Positions 24,507 through 33,097 of a stretch of 64,000 nt of DNA are shown here, piece after piece; the stretch's first letter is position 1; each line of letters begins with the position of its first letter. The notes below the pieces were generated by a model. The model did no database searches. It was not told the origin of the DNA and was given only the letters and a program-made list of their open reading frames with translations. Origin of the DNA: DIGJ01 sp041821315. GTDB lineage: Bacteria > Bacillota > Clostridia > Lachnospirales > Lachnospiraceae. The DNA lies in assembly GCA_041821315.1 (NCBI GenBank), contig JBGUEO010000025.1:1-64000 (forward strand), in the 5' to 3' direction. The translations under genes were made by a program, and so were the position numbers.

Positions 24507-24944
24507 ATGATTAAAGTTGTTTATTCAACAGAACACTGGATAGTACCAATTATTATAATGATAATACTGGCAGTTCTTTTGTTAGGAATTATTGCAACAG
24601 AAGGAAGAGCTCGAATAAAAGTTGGTGGGAATTTTTTTGAAAAACCAGGAAACTTCTTTATTGAAAATTGTGATTACCTAAAACTTGGGGGAACACTAGT
24701 ATTATTTGTAGGATATATTGCATGTCTTAATATAATAGGTTTCACAGTAACTAGTATAATTTTTGTATTTTTATTCAATCTTTTATATGCAGGAATTAAG
24801 AAAAAAGCAGTACTTACAAGCGTGATTATATCAGTTGTCAGCACACTTATTATTAGTGTAATGTTTGGCGTAATCTTTAATATAACGTTGCCAGATGGAC
24901 TTTGTAGTATTACTTTTGTGGATTTTGGATTTACACTTTATTAG
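24507..24944 (+). CDS. tctB: TctB-family small membrane subunit, second system
   Basis: The 145-residue protein has four hydrophobic segments (about 9-30, 58-77, 79-95, 100-125), the topology of TctB. It ends 16 bp before the tctA-like gene and shares the order of the first transporter. Sequence similarity to the other TctB in this window is low, as is usual in the family. Confidence 0.78.
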   Translation: MIKVVYSTEHWIVPIIIMIILAVLLLGIIATEGRARIKVGGNFFEKPGNFFIENCDYLKLGGTLVLFVGYIACLNIIGFTVTSIIFVFLFNLLYAGIKKKAVLTSVIISVVSTLIISVMFGVIFNITLPDGLCSITFVDFGFTLY

Positions 24945-24959
24945 AAAAGGGGCAAAACA

Positions 24960-26429
24960 ATGTTAACAATAGTACATATTTTAATGGCAATTTTAGGCGT
25001 TGTTGCAGGTATTGTTTTTGGCGCCATTCCTGGGATGACAGCGACAATGGCGGTTGCTGTATTTTTACCAATGACTTATGCATATGATCTTCAAACAGCA
25101 TTATTCTTATTACTTGGTTTATATGTTGGCGGTATTTCAGGAGGTTTGGTACCTGCAAGTTTAATTAATATTCCAGGCACACCATCTTCAATTACAACAA
25201 CATTTGATGGATATCCAATGGCTAAAAGAGGCGAAGGCGAAAGAGCTTTAAAAATTGGTATCATATCTAGTTTCTTTGGTGGGATTTTTTCACTTATCTG
25301 TTTGTGGTTATTTACACCATTATTAAGTTCAGTAGCACTTAAATTTAGCTCTGTCGAGAAATTCTTAATTATCTTATTTGCATTGACAGTTGTTGCGGCT
25401 TTGTCGAAAGGACAGATGCTTCGAGGCGTATTTGCAGGATTCTTAGGTGTATTATTTAGTTTGTGTGGCATGTTTGGCGTTAATAATGAATACCGTTTGG
25501 TTCCGTCTTTTATGAAAGCTAAAATGCAAGATGGATTTCAGCTTCTTCCTGTATTGATTGGTCTGTTTGCAATTGCACAGATTTTCCAAGAATCAGAAGA
25601 AGGAATGAGATTTAAAATAGAAAAAGTAGACAATGAATTAAGTCAGGGTACTAAGTTTACAATGAAAGATTTTAAAGCACAGGGAGTGAACCTTATTCGT
25701 TCATCTTTTATTGGAACATTTATGGGAGTGCTTCCAGGCGTAGGTGGATCAGCAGCTTCGATTTTATCTTATGCACAGGCAAAGAATTTCTCAAAACATC
25801 CCGAATTGCTGGGAAGTGGTGTGCCAGAAGGGCTTATTGCATCAGAAGCTTCTAATAATGGATTAACTGGTGGAGCATTAATTCCACTACTTAGTCTCGG
25901 GATTCCAGGAGACGCAACAACAGCAGTATTAATCTCTGCATTTATGCTTCAGGGGATTCAGGTTGGTCCGTTATTTATTATGCAGAATCCAGATATCTGG
26001 AACACAATTTTAGTTGCTTTATTATCGTGTAATATTATCATGTTTATTTGTATGTTCTATCCTATTAAATGGATTAGTAAAATTATTTATATTCCGCGTC
26101 AACGTTTATATCCTGTTATTATTATGATTTGTATAGTAGGTGCATATGCAACAAAAAATGGACGTATTTTTGATGTATGGACTTTGCTTGCATTTGGTAT
26201 CATTGGCTATATCTTAGGAAAGATAAAAATACCATCGTCCTGTTTACTAATCGGATTTATCCTAGGAAAAGATTTGGAAAATTATTTCATTCAGTCTATT
26301 ACAGCAGCAGGTGGAAGTCTTTTAGTATTCTTTTCACGTCCAATTGGCTGGATTATCTGGTTATTAATTATAGGATCTATTGTGTATGCATTATATGATA
26401 ATATGAAATTAAAGCAGAAAGCAGTATAA
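24960..26429 (+). CDS. tctA: TctA-family large permease subunit, second system
   Basis: The 489-residue protein carries the same duplicated motifs as the first TctA: GAIPGMTATMAVAVFLP, NIPGTPSSITTTFDGYPM, GVLPGVGGSAASILSYAQAK and SLGIPGDATTAVLISAFML. About twelve membrane helices are expected. With the preceding two genes it forms a complete secondary carrier. The neighbourhood indicates uptake of galactarate, glucarate or a related diacid. GGGGC precedes the ATG within the tctB tail. Confidence 0.92.
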   Translation: MLTIVHILMAILGVVAGIVFGAIPGMTATMAVAVFLPMTYAYDLQTALFLLLGLYVGGISGGLVPASLINIPGTPSSITTTFDGYPMAKRGEGERALKIGIISSFFGGIFSLICLWLFTPLLSSVALKFSSVEKFLIILFALTVVAALSKGQMLRGVFAGFLGVLFSLCGMFGVNNEYRLVPSFMKAKMQDGFQLLPVLIGLFAIAQIFQESEEGMRFKIEKVDNELSQGTKFTMKDFKAQGVNLIRSSFIGTFMGVLPGVGGSAASILSYAQAKNFSKHPELLGSGVPEGLIASEASNNGLTGGALIPLLSLGIPGDATTAVLISAFMLQGIQVGPLFIMQNPDIWNTILVALLSCNIIMFICMFYPIKWISKIIYIPRQRLYPVIIMICIVGAYATKNGRIFDVWTLLAFGIIGYILGKIKIPSSCLLIGFILGKDLENYFIQSITAAGGSLLVFFSRPIGWIIWLLIIGSIVYALYDNMKLKQKAV

Positions 26430-26454
26430 ATCAGATATAAAGAAGGAACAACCT

Positions 26455-26574
26455 ATGAGAATAACACAAAGTAATGGAATTATTTTATCATGTAGATTAA
26501 AACCTCATAATGCTTTCCGTGGCGCATATGAAAGTGGCTATTGGAGAGGGAACAATTATTACCCCGGTAGTTAA
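26455..26574 (+). CDS. Small ORF next to the MITE, doubtful
   Basis: A 39-codon frame (MRITQSNGIILSCRLKP start) follows AGAAGGAACAACCT at good spacing and ends 15 bp before the MITE-like element. A second frame in its 3' half reads MKVAIGEGTIITPVVNN, which also looks protein-like, so this may be the frameshifted 5' end of a gene that has been lost. No family recognised. Confidence 0.25.
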   Translation: MRITQSNGIILSCRLKPHNAFRGAYESGYWRGNNYYPGS

Positions 26575-26589
26575 TAATTTAAAATAAAT

Positions 26590-26720
26590 GTAACTATTCA
26601 GTAACTTCATAGTTACCGCTACGCGATGCACATAAAATGCAAGAAACTTGCATTTTAGCGCTATTAATCGCTGGATTTTGCGTTGCAAAGCGCCTCGCGT
26701 TAGTGGGTCATGATAGTTAC
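26590..26720 (+). mobile_element. MITE-like element, copy 1 (GTAACTATTCAG ends)
   Basis: The 131 bp element begins GTAACTATTCAG and ends with the eroded complement (TGATAGTTAC). The same sequence occurs inverted at 59590-59721. An 8 bp direct repeat AAATAAAT abuts both ends (26582-26589 and 26721-26728), as expected of a target duplication. Inside is a hairpin AAAATGCAAG-AAA-CTTGCATTTT. There is no ORF. GTAA ends and 8 bp duplications are known for IS66-family transposons, so an IS66-type transposase may have moved it. Confidence 0.8.
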
Positions 26721-26758
26721 AAATAAATTTCTTTTCATGGATTGCTTTGTGAAAAAAA

Positions 26759-26797
26759 AACAGCAATCAGCTGTTAGGACAAATTACTGTTTTTTAG
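26759..26797 (+). terminator. Terminator-like hairpin before the AEC gene
   Basis: AACAGCAAT (from 26759) pairs with ATTACTGTT with one mismatch and is followed by TTTTTTA. It could end read-through from the TctCBA operon. Confidence 0.5.
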
Positions 26798-26816
26798 TTA
26801 CGAGCCAAAGAAAGGC

Positions 26817-27740
26817 ATGGTCAATATAATGACACACATGAGTGAACTACTAAGTTTACAGGGACAAATGTTTTTGCTGATTATTGTTGGTATTGTTCTA
26901 AAAAATAAAAATATTTTACCGCAAAATGGAAAAATAGTACTATCAGATCTATTATTATATTTTATACTACCTTGCAATATTATTAATTCTTTTCGGATGG
27001 AATTTTCTAATGATACGTATGGAAAGTTTGGAATGCTTCTAATTTGTGCAATTTTGATTCAGGTAGTTGCTTATATATTAAGCCGGGTTTTATATAATAA
27101 AGAACCAGAAAGAATAAAAAAGGTATTGCAGTATGTAACGATTGTGTCTAATTCGGGATTTTTAGGTTTACCAATTGTGGAGGAAATATTTGGAACAAAA
27201 GGATTGATGTATGCTTCTATTTTTATTGTACCAATGCGTGTAATGATGTGGACGGCAGGAATAGCATGCTTTACAGGATCAGCAGATAAAAAAGCTGCAA
27301 TTAAAAAAGTAATCGTTCATCCTTGCATCATTGCGGTTTATTTGGGGTTGGTGCTGCTATTTACTCAAATTGATTTACCGCCGGTCTTGGACAAAACAAT
27401 ACGAGGAGTAGGTGGCTGCACAACAACCATTTCGATGATTGTTATTGGATTAATTCTTGCAGAGGTCGATTTCAGATATCTAATAAATGTTGAAATATTA
27501 AAAATAATTGTGGTGAGATTAATTGTACTTCCTATATTTGCGTTGGTAATTGCCAAAATATTAGGTTTATCAGAAATGCTTACCGGAGTAGTGGTCATTT
27601 TAACAGCGATGCCGGCAGGAAGCACATCAGCAATGTTAGCGGCAAAATATGATGGAGATTATAAATTTGCATCTAAATGTGTTGTGAGTACGACAATAAT
27701 ATCATTGCTGTCGCTCTCAGTCTGGTACATGATTATATAA
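26817..27740 (+). CDS. AEC (auxin efflux carrier) family transporter
   Basis: The 307-residue protein has about ten membrane helices in two halves and AEC landmarks: LLYFILPCNIINSF in the first half, SNSGFLGLPIVEEIFG, and ILTAMPAGSTSAMLAAKY near the C-terminus. Bacterial AEC proteins often carry malate or other organic acids. Among hexarate genes it could export pathway end products or import diacids (inference). ATG 26817 has a weak AAAGAAAGG site; an ATG at 26829 is an alternative. Confidence 0.85.
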   Translation: MVNIMTHMSELLSLQGQMFLLIIVGIVLKNKNILPQNGKIVLSDLLLYFILPCNIINSFRMEFSNDTYGKFGMLLICAILIQVVAYILSRVLYNKEPERIKKVLQYVTIVSNSGFLGLPIVEEIFGTKGLMYASIFIVPMRVMMWTAGIACFTGSADKKAAIKKVIVHPCIIAVYLGLVLLFTQIDLPPVLDKTIRGVGGCTTTISMIVIGLILAEVDFRYLINVEILKIIVVRLIVLPIFALVIAKILGLSEMLTGVVVILTAMPAGSTSAMLAAKYDGDYKFASKCVVSTTIISLLSLSVWYMII

Positions 27741-27985
27741 AATATGAATTATATAATCAATAAAAGGAAAATACAAAAGAAATAAAGAATATCTCATATT
27801 TAATGAAAAGAATGAAACATATATGAAATAAAAAAGTAATAATTTTGAACAGTATTACACTTAAAACAAAAAAATAACTTGTTTTGTGGTGTTATGCCAA
27901 TAGAATAATGAAATGGAACCTTTTATAATTACATTATCAGAAAGTAAGACAATTATTAAATAAAATAATTCAGGAGGAATTTAGA

Positions 27986-28876
27986 ATGAAATTAGGATTT
28001 ATTGGATTAGGAATTATGGGAAAACCAATGAGCAAAAATTTAGTAAAAGCTGGATATGAAGTAGTTGTATTTGATTATAATCAGGCAGCAGTTGATGAAG
28101 TGGTTGCTGTTGGAGCAAAGGCAGCAAAAAGCGGAGCAGAGGTAGCATCTCAGGTTGATGCAATTATCACAATGGTTCCAAATTCACCACAGGTACGTGC
28201 AGTAGTGTTTGGAGAAGGTGGTATTGCAGAAACAGTTAAACCGGGAACAGTATTAATAGATATGAGTTCAATTGATCCAGTTGAAAGTAAAAAAATCGGT
28301 GTTGACCTTGATAAAATTGGAGTAGAAATGCTAGATGCGCCGGTATCTGGTGGAGAGCCAAAAGCAATTGAAGGAACATTATCTGTAATGGTTGGCGGTA
28401 AGAAAGAATTATTCGATAAATATTATGATATGTTAATGGTTATGGCTGGATCCGTTGTATATGTTGGTGAACTTGGTTCAGGTAACGTTGCAAAACTTGC
28501 TAATCAGATTGTAGTAGCTGTAAATATTGCTGGTGTTGCAGAAGCATTAACATTTGCTAAAAAAGCTGGAACTGATCCAGAATTAGTATATCAAGCAATC
28601 CGTGGCGGACTTGCAGGTTCAACAGTTATGGATGCAAAAGCTCCAATGATGTTAGCTGGAAACTACAAACCTGGTTTTCGTATTGAACTTCATATCAAAG
28701 ACTTAGGTAATGCATTAAATGCAGCACATGCAATTAGTTCTCCAGTTCCATTAACAGCACAGATGATGGAAATCATGCAGTTCTTAAAATCTGAAGGATG
28801 CGAAAAAGATGATCATGACGCAATTGTTAAATATTATGAAAAAATTTCCGGAACAAGCATTGTAAAAGAAAAATAA
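27986..28876 (+). CDS. garR: 2-hydroxy-3-oxopropionate (tartronate semialdehyde) reductase
   Basis: The 296-residue protein is a beta-hydroxyacid dehydrogenase with the NAD(P)-binding GLGIMGKPMSKNL motif at residues 6-18, the substrate-binding DAPVSGGEPKA near 114-124, and the catalytic Lys in GSGNVAKLANQ near 171. Length and motifs match GarR/GlxR, which reduce tartronate semialdehyde to glycerate. GAGGAATTTAG precedes the ATG. It lies 46 bp before the DapA-type lyase and in the same locus as garD, garK and gudD, so the reaction fits hexarate breakdown. Confidence 0.9.
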   Translation: MKLGFIGLGIMGKPMSKNLVKAGYEVVVFDYNQAAVDEVVAVGAKAAKSGAEVASQVDAIITMVPNSPQVRAVVFGEGGIAETVKPGTVLIDMSSIDPVESKKIGVDLDKIGVEMLDAPVSGGEPKAIEGTLSVMVGGKKELFDKYYDMLMVMAGSVVYVGELGSGNVAKLANQIVVAVNIAGVAEALTFAKKAGTDPELVYQAIRGGLAGSTVMDAKAPMMLAGNYKPGFRIELHIKDLGNALNAAHAISSPVPLTAQMMEIMQFLKSEGCEKDDHDAIVKYYEKISGTSIVKEK

Positions 28877-28922
28877 GAAATAGCAGTGCTATTTTAAAAT
28901 TAAGAAAGAGAAGGAAACTAAT

Positions 28923-29819
28923 ATGAGTAATTTTATACCAAAGGGTATTATACCACCAATCGTAACTCCTTTTACAAGTGATGGAAAAGTTGACTACGAT
29001 AAATTAAGAGAAATGGTAGAGTTTCTTATTTCAAACGGCGTTCACGGATTGTTTCCGATGGGAACAACTGGGGAATTTTACGCAGTATCGGATGAAGAAT
29101 ATAGAAAAATTTTAATGACTGTTAAGGAACAGGCAAATGGAAGAGTTGATATTTATGGTGGGGCCAGTCATATCACAACACGTGGAGTTATACGTCTATT
29201 GAAAATATGTGAAGAAGTTGGTGTAGATGCAGTCTCTGTATTGACTCCAATGTTTGTTTCGCAAACACAGGATGAATTATATGAATTTTATAAAACAGTT
29301 GCAGAAAGTACATATCTTCCAATTATTATGTATAACAACAAACCTAAGACAAATGTTACAATTGAGTCAGCAACAGTTGTGAAATTAGCTCAAATTGACA
29401 ATATTATTGGTATAAAAGATAGTACTGGGGATATGACAAATGCAGCAGAATATATTCGTCTTACAAGAGACAATGATGACTTTTATGTATTAATGGGTAG
29501 AGATACATTAATTCATGCAGCATTATGCTACGGAGCTGCGGGAGCAATTGCAAGCTGCGCAAATGTAGCACCAAGAGTATGCGTAGATATTTATGATAAA
29601 TATATGGCTGGAGATATCAAAGGTTCTTTAGATGCACAGTTTCTGCTTGCGCCACTTCGTATTGCATGTGGAATGGGAACATTCCCTGCGGTAATTAAAG
29701 AAGGTTTAGAGCAGCAGGGAATTCATGTAGGGAAATGCTTGGATCCAATTGCAGAATTAAAACAAGAAGAAAAAGAAAAACTGCATAAGGTATTAGTGGA
29801 TATGGGACTTGTATCCTAA
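28923..29819 (+). CDS. DapA-family lyase, probable 5-dehydro-4-deoxyglucarate aldolase
   Basis: This 298-residue TIM barrel belongs to the dihydrodipicolinate synthase/N-acetylneuraminate lyase family: GTTGEF near 43-48, catalytic Tyr137 in IIMYNNKP and Schiff-base Lys165 in GIKDSTGD. Family members cleave or dehydrate 2-oxo acids bound through that lysine. Between garR and garK, the expected activity is cleavage of 5-dehydro-4-deoxyglucarate to pyruvate and tartronate semialdehyde, done in E. coli by GarL of a different family. A KdgD-type decarboxylating dehydratase is the alternative, but that route would not need garR and garK. No GarL-like gene is present in the window. Confidence 0.82.
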   Translation: MSNFIPKGIIPPIVTPFTSDGKVDYDKLREMVEFLISNGVHGLFPMGTTGEFYAVSDEEYRKILMTVKEQANGRVDIYGGASHITTRGVIRLLKICEEVGVDAVSVLTPMFVSQTQDELYEFYKTVAESTYLPIIMYNNKPKTNVTIESATVVKLAQIDNIIGIKDSTGDMTNAAEYIRLTRDNDDFYVLMGRDTLIHAALCYGAAGAIASCANVAPRVCVDIYDKYMAGDIKGSLDAQFLLAPLRIACGMGTFPAVIKEGLEQQGIHVGKCLDPIAELKQEEKEKLHKVLVDMGLVS

Positions 29820-29831
29820 TTCTATTGCACC

Positions 29832-29872
29832 AACGGTCCTGTAACATATTTTGGTTGCAGGACTGTTTTTTT
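29832..29872 (+). terminator. Intrinsic terminator of the garR-lyase operon
   Basis: AACGGTCCTGTAAC (29832-29845) pairs with GGTTGCAGGACTGTT (29852-29866), with a seven-base T run overlapping its end. It lies 12 bp after the lyase stop. Confidence 0.85.
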
Positions 29873-29928
29873 GCAACTATACTTAACTTATAATTGAAAA
29901 AGAATAGTTTAGCAGGAGGTTATAGAAA

Positions 29929-31812
29929 GTGGCAAAAATCAAGGTGTTAGTACCAAATCAGGAGATGTCAGAATATACAAAAACAATCATAGCAGATGAA
30001 AATATTGAATCTTGTGAGGTAGAAGTAATTCGTACAGCAGATTCGGTACAGGCTGCAAGAAGATCAATTGAACAGGGAGCAGCAGTAATTGTTGCTAGAG
30101 GGCTTCAGGCTGCTTTGATTAAAGAATATACAAAGGTTCCATTAGTTGAGATTGCGCTTACGGGTCAAGAGTTAGGACTTTTGATTCAGCAGGCAAAAAA
30201 ATTGGTGCACGGTAAAATACCAAAGGTTGCATTTATTGGTCACAATAGTATGTTTCCAGACACAAGTTATATGAATGAAATTTTTCAGATAGATATGAAG
30301 GTATATAACGTTGAAGAGCATAGTATGATAGAACAACTTGTATCAGAGGCGATAGATAATAAAACAGACGTAATTATCGGTGGCGAACGGGTTTTAAATA
30401 TGGCTGCTAATTATAATGTTCAGACTTTGTTTTTAAATGCAAAAGAGGACTCCATTCGTGGTGCCTTACAGATCGCGAGAAAAGTTCTTTATACATCTCA
30501 GATTGAAAAAGAGAATCAAGCACAGTTCCTTACGGTACTGGATACTGTATACAATGGTGTTATACGTGTAGATGGAGAAAAGATGGTTACAGCAGTAAAT
30601 CATATTGCTCAACTTTTTCTTAATAATAATGAAAAACACATGATTGCAAAACCATTAGAGAAAGTTGTTCCTGAGCTTGATACAGAGTACGTAGATAAGA
30701 TTTTAGATGCCAAAAGAGATATATTAAACACAACCATTTTGCTTGGAAAAGAAAATTTTATGATTTCCATTGCACCGATTGAAGTTGACGGTCAGGTTAC
30801 AGGTGCAATTATTACAATGAATCGATTACAGGCTGCGCTTAAGGATAAGAAGGATAATATTCAGGATAACTTCTTTTCAGGCTATTTAACAGATGGTGAT
30901 TTTAGTAAGATAGAAACAAAAAATAAAGCAATGAAGAACTGTATTGAACTTGCACGTATGTACGCATTGTCCTCTAGTCCGGTTATTATTTATGGCGAAA
31001 TCGGAACTGAAAAAGAGATTTTTACACAGGGTATTCATAATAGTGGAGCTCAGAAAAATAGTCATTTTATTACGGTTAATTGTAGTGGTTTGACAGAGGC
31101 ACAGCAGGTATCCATGTTGTTTGGTGATTTAGAACATATAGGTGCACTAAAACAGGCTGAATTGGGTACATTGGTGATTCGAGATATTGATGAACTTTGT
31201 CTAAGGTGTCAGTATCGTTTACTTCGTATTTTATCATATAAAAATTATATGAAAACAGATATCGAGGAAACCCCTGCGTTTGAAGTACGTATAATTGCAA
31301 CATCAAGACAAGAACTAGGAAATAAAGTGAAAGAAGGCATTTTTCGCGCGGATTTATATTATATTCTTTGTGCATTTTCATTGTATATACCACCATTACG
31401 TGAAAGAAAAGAAGATATTGCAATTCTTGTATTAAATTATGTTCGAAAATATAATCGTTTATATGCGAAACGAGTTGGACTTACTAACGGCGGGATGGAA
31501 GCAATCACAAATGGAGACTGGGAAGGAAATGCGTTACAGATAGAACGTTTTTGCGAGAGACTAGTATTAACTGCACCAAAGCGAAATGTTGATGAAATAG
31601 TGATACATCAGATGATAACGGAGCTTTATCCAGTTCCACAAGAAATGAATAATCAAAAAATACTAACCCAGAGCATGGAGACACCAGAGGCAGCTAAAAT
31701 TCGTCAGCTTCTAAATGATAATAATGGAAGTAGACAAAAAACAGCAGGGGCAATGGGAATCAGTACAGCGACATTATGGAGAAAAATGAAAAAATATGGT
31801 ATTGCAGATTAG
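29929..31812 (+). CDS. PrpR-like regulator with degenerate AAA domain and Fis-type HTH
   Basis: Residues ~1-190 form a PrpR-type sensor domain, ~200-300 a PAS-like domain, ~330-570 a sigma-54-activator AAA module, and the last ~40 residues a Fis-type HTH (QKTAGAMGISTATLWRKMKKYG). The AAA part is altered: the Walker A reads GEIGTEKE (canonical GESGTGKE), near 356-363, and the GAFTGA loop that contacts sigma-54 is absent (the region reads SMLFGDLEHIGALKQAELG). It is therefore probably not a classical sigma-54 activator. The GTG start follows AGGAGG. It precedes garK by 28 bp and likely controls the hexarate genes. Confidence 0.85.
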   Translation: MAKIKVLVPNQEMSEYTKTIIADENIESCEVEVIRTADSVQAARRSIEQGAAVIVARGLQAALIKEYTKVPLVEIALTGQELGLLIQQAKKLVHGKIPKVAFIGHNSMFPDTSYMNEIFQIDMKVYNVEEHSMIEQLVSEAIDNKTDVIIGGERVLNMAANYNVQTLFLNAKEDSIRGALQIARKVLYTSQIEKENQAQFLTVLDTVYNGVIRVDGEKMVTAVNHIAQLFLNNNEKHMIAKPLEKVVPELDTEYVDKILDAKRDILNTTILLGKENFMISIAPIEVDGQVTGAIITMNRLQAALKDKKDNIQDNFFSGYLTDGDFSKIETKNKAMKNCIELARMYALSSSPVIIYGEIGTEKEIFTQGIHNSGAQKNSHFITVNCSGLTEAQQVSMLFGDLEHIGALKQAELGTLVIRDIDELCLRCQYRLLRILSYKNYMKTDIEETPAFEVRIIATSRQELGNKVKEGIFRADLYYILCAFSLYIPPLRERKEDIAILVLNYVRKYNRLYAKRVGLTNGGMEAITNGDWEGNALQIERFCERLVLTAPKRNVDEIVIHQMITELYPVPQEMNNQKILTQSMETPEAAKIRQLLNDNNGSRQKTAGAMGISTATLWRKMKKYGIAD

Positions 31813-31840
31813 CTGAAATACTGAATACTGGGAGAAGAAT

Positions 31841-32968
31841 ATGAATGTAATGGTTTTAATTGATTCCTTTAAAGGAAGTCTGACTTCTATGGAAGCTGGT
31901 AATGCAGTAAAGGAAGGTATATTGAAGGTTCATCCTGACGCAGATGTGCAGGTACGTCCATTAGCGGATGGTGGAGAGGGGACTACAGATGCTCTGATTG
32001 AAGGACTTGGTGGCAACCGTGTGGAACTATCAGTGACAGGACCAATGGGAAATCAGGTTATAGCATATTATGGAATCCTTGCTGACAAAACAACAGCAGT
32101 TATGGAAATGGCACAGGCCGCTGGAATCACATTAATAGATTCGGATAAAAAAAATCCGGGAATTGCAACGACTTATGGTGTAGGCGAAATGATTAAAGAT
32201 GCTATTAATAGAGGCTGCCGAAAATTTATAGTTGGAATTGGTGGGAGTGCAACAAATGATGGCGGTCTTGGTATGCTAAAAGCATTAGGTGCAAAATTCC
32301 TTACTGAAGATGGGTCTGATGTTGGAGAAGGTGCAGATGCACTTGGGAAAATTCATTTTGTAGCATTAGAGCGTTTAATGCCTGAATTAAAAAAATGTGA
32401 TTTTCAAATTGCTTGTGATGTGAAAAATCCTCTTTATGGAGAGTCGGGTGCAACTTATATTTATGGAAAACAAAAAGGTGTAAATGAAAGCGATATGGCA
32501 CGTGTAGATGCAAATATGAAGCATTATGCAAAGGTAACAGCAGAACGTATTGAAAAAGATTTTTCCAATGAAGAAGGTGCTGGAGCAGCGGGTGGAATGG
32601 GATTTGCATTTATCAGTTATTTGGGTGCAGAATTAGTACCAGGAATTGAATTGATTCTAGATGTCATTCATTTCCAAGAAGATATGAGAGCCATTGATAT
32701 TGTTATCACAGGTGAAGGCCGTCTAGATTTGCAGACTGCAATGGGAAAAGCTCCAGTTGGTGTTGCAAAAGAAGCAAAAAAATACGAGTGTAAAGTTTTG
32801 GCATTTGCAGGTTCTGTTACAAAGGAAGCGATTGTGTGTAATGAGAACGGAATAGATGCATTTTTCCCAATTGTACGTGGTGTGTGTACGTTAAAAGAAG
32901 CGATGGACCATGAAACAGCACGCACAAATCTGTCGGATACGGTAGAACAGGTATTTCGTTTATTATAG
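31841..32968 (+). CDS. garK: Glycerate kinase
   Basis: The 375-residue protein matches the GarK/GlxK family: IDSFKGSLTSMEAGNAVKEG at the N-terminus, RPLADGGEGTTDAL, GIGGSATNDGGLGMLKALG near 134 and ITGEGRLDLQTAMGKAP near 288. It phosphorylates glycerate (2-phosphoglycerate in the GarK group), feeding glycolysis. It follows the regulator in one operon, with a GGGAGAAGA ribosome binding site. Together with garD/gudD, the lyase and garR it completes the pathway from hexarates. Confidence 0.92.
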   Translation: MNVMVLIDSFKGSLTSMEAGNAVKEGILKVHPDADVQVRPLADGGEGTTDALIEGLGGNRVELSVTGPMGNQVIAYYGILADKTTAVMEMAQAAGITLIDSDKKNPGIATTYGVGEMIKDAINRGCRKFIVGIGGSATNDGGLGMLKALGAKFLTEDGSDVGEGADALGKIHFVALERLMPELKKCDFQIACDVKNPLYGESGATYIYGKQKGVNESDMARVDANMKHYAKVTAERIEKDFSNEEGAGAAGGMGFAFISYLGAELVPGIELILDVIHFQEDMRAIDIVITGEGRLDLQTAMGKAPVGVAKEAKKYECKVLAFAGSVTKEAIVCNENGIDAFFPIVRGVCTLKEAMDHETARTNLSDTVEQVFRLL

Positions 32969-33032
32969 TATAATATTAGTTGTTTCTGGAAAATAAAATA
33001 TCCGAATATTGTACATAGTGGGTATAAAAAGG

Positions 33033-33062
33033 TTGTTTTGGTATTGTATGTAATTGTATAAA
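33033..33062 (+). promoter_or_regulatory. Putative gudD promoter
   Basis: TTGTTT (33033-33038) and TATAAA (33057-33062) are spaced 18 bp, 36 bp before the GTG start. A weak match to a sigma-A promoter. Confidence 0.4.
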
Positions 33063-33097
33063 ATTAATTATTGTAACGTGACAAGGAGAAGAAAATT

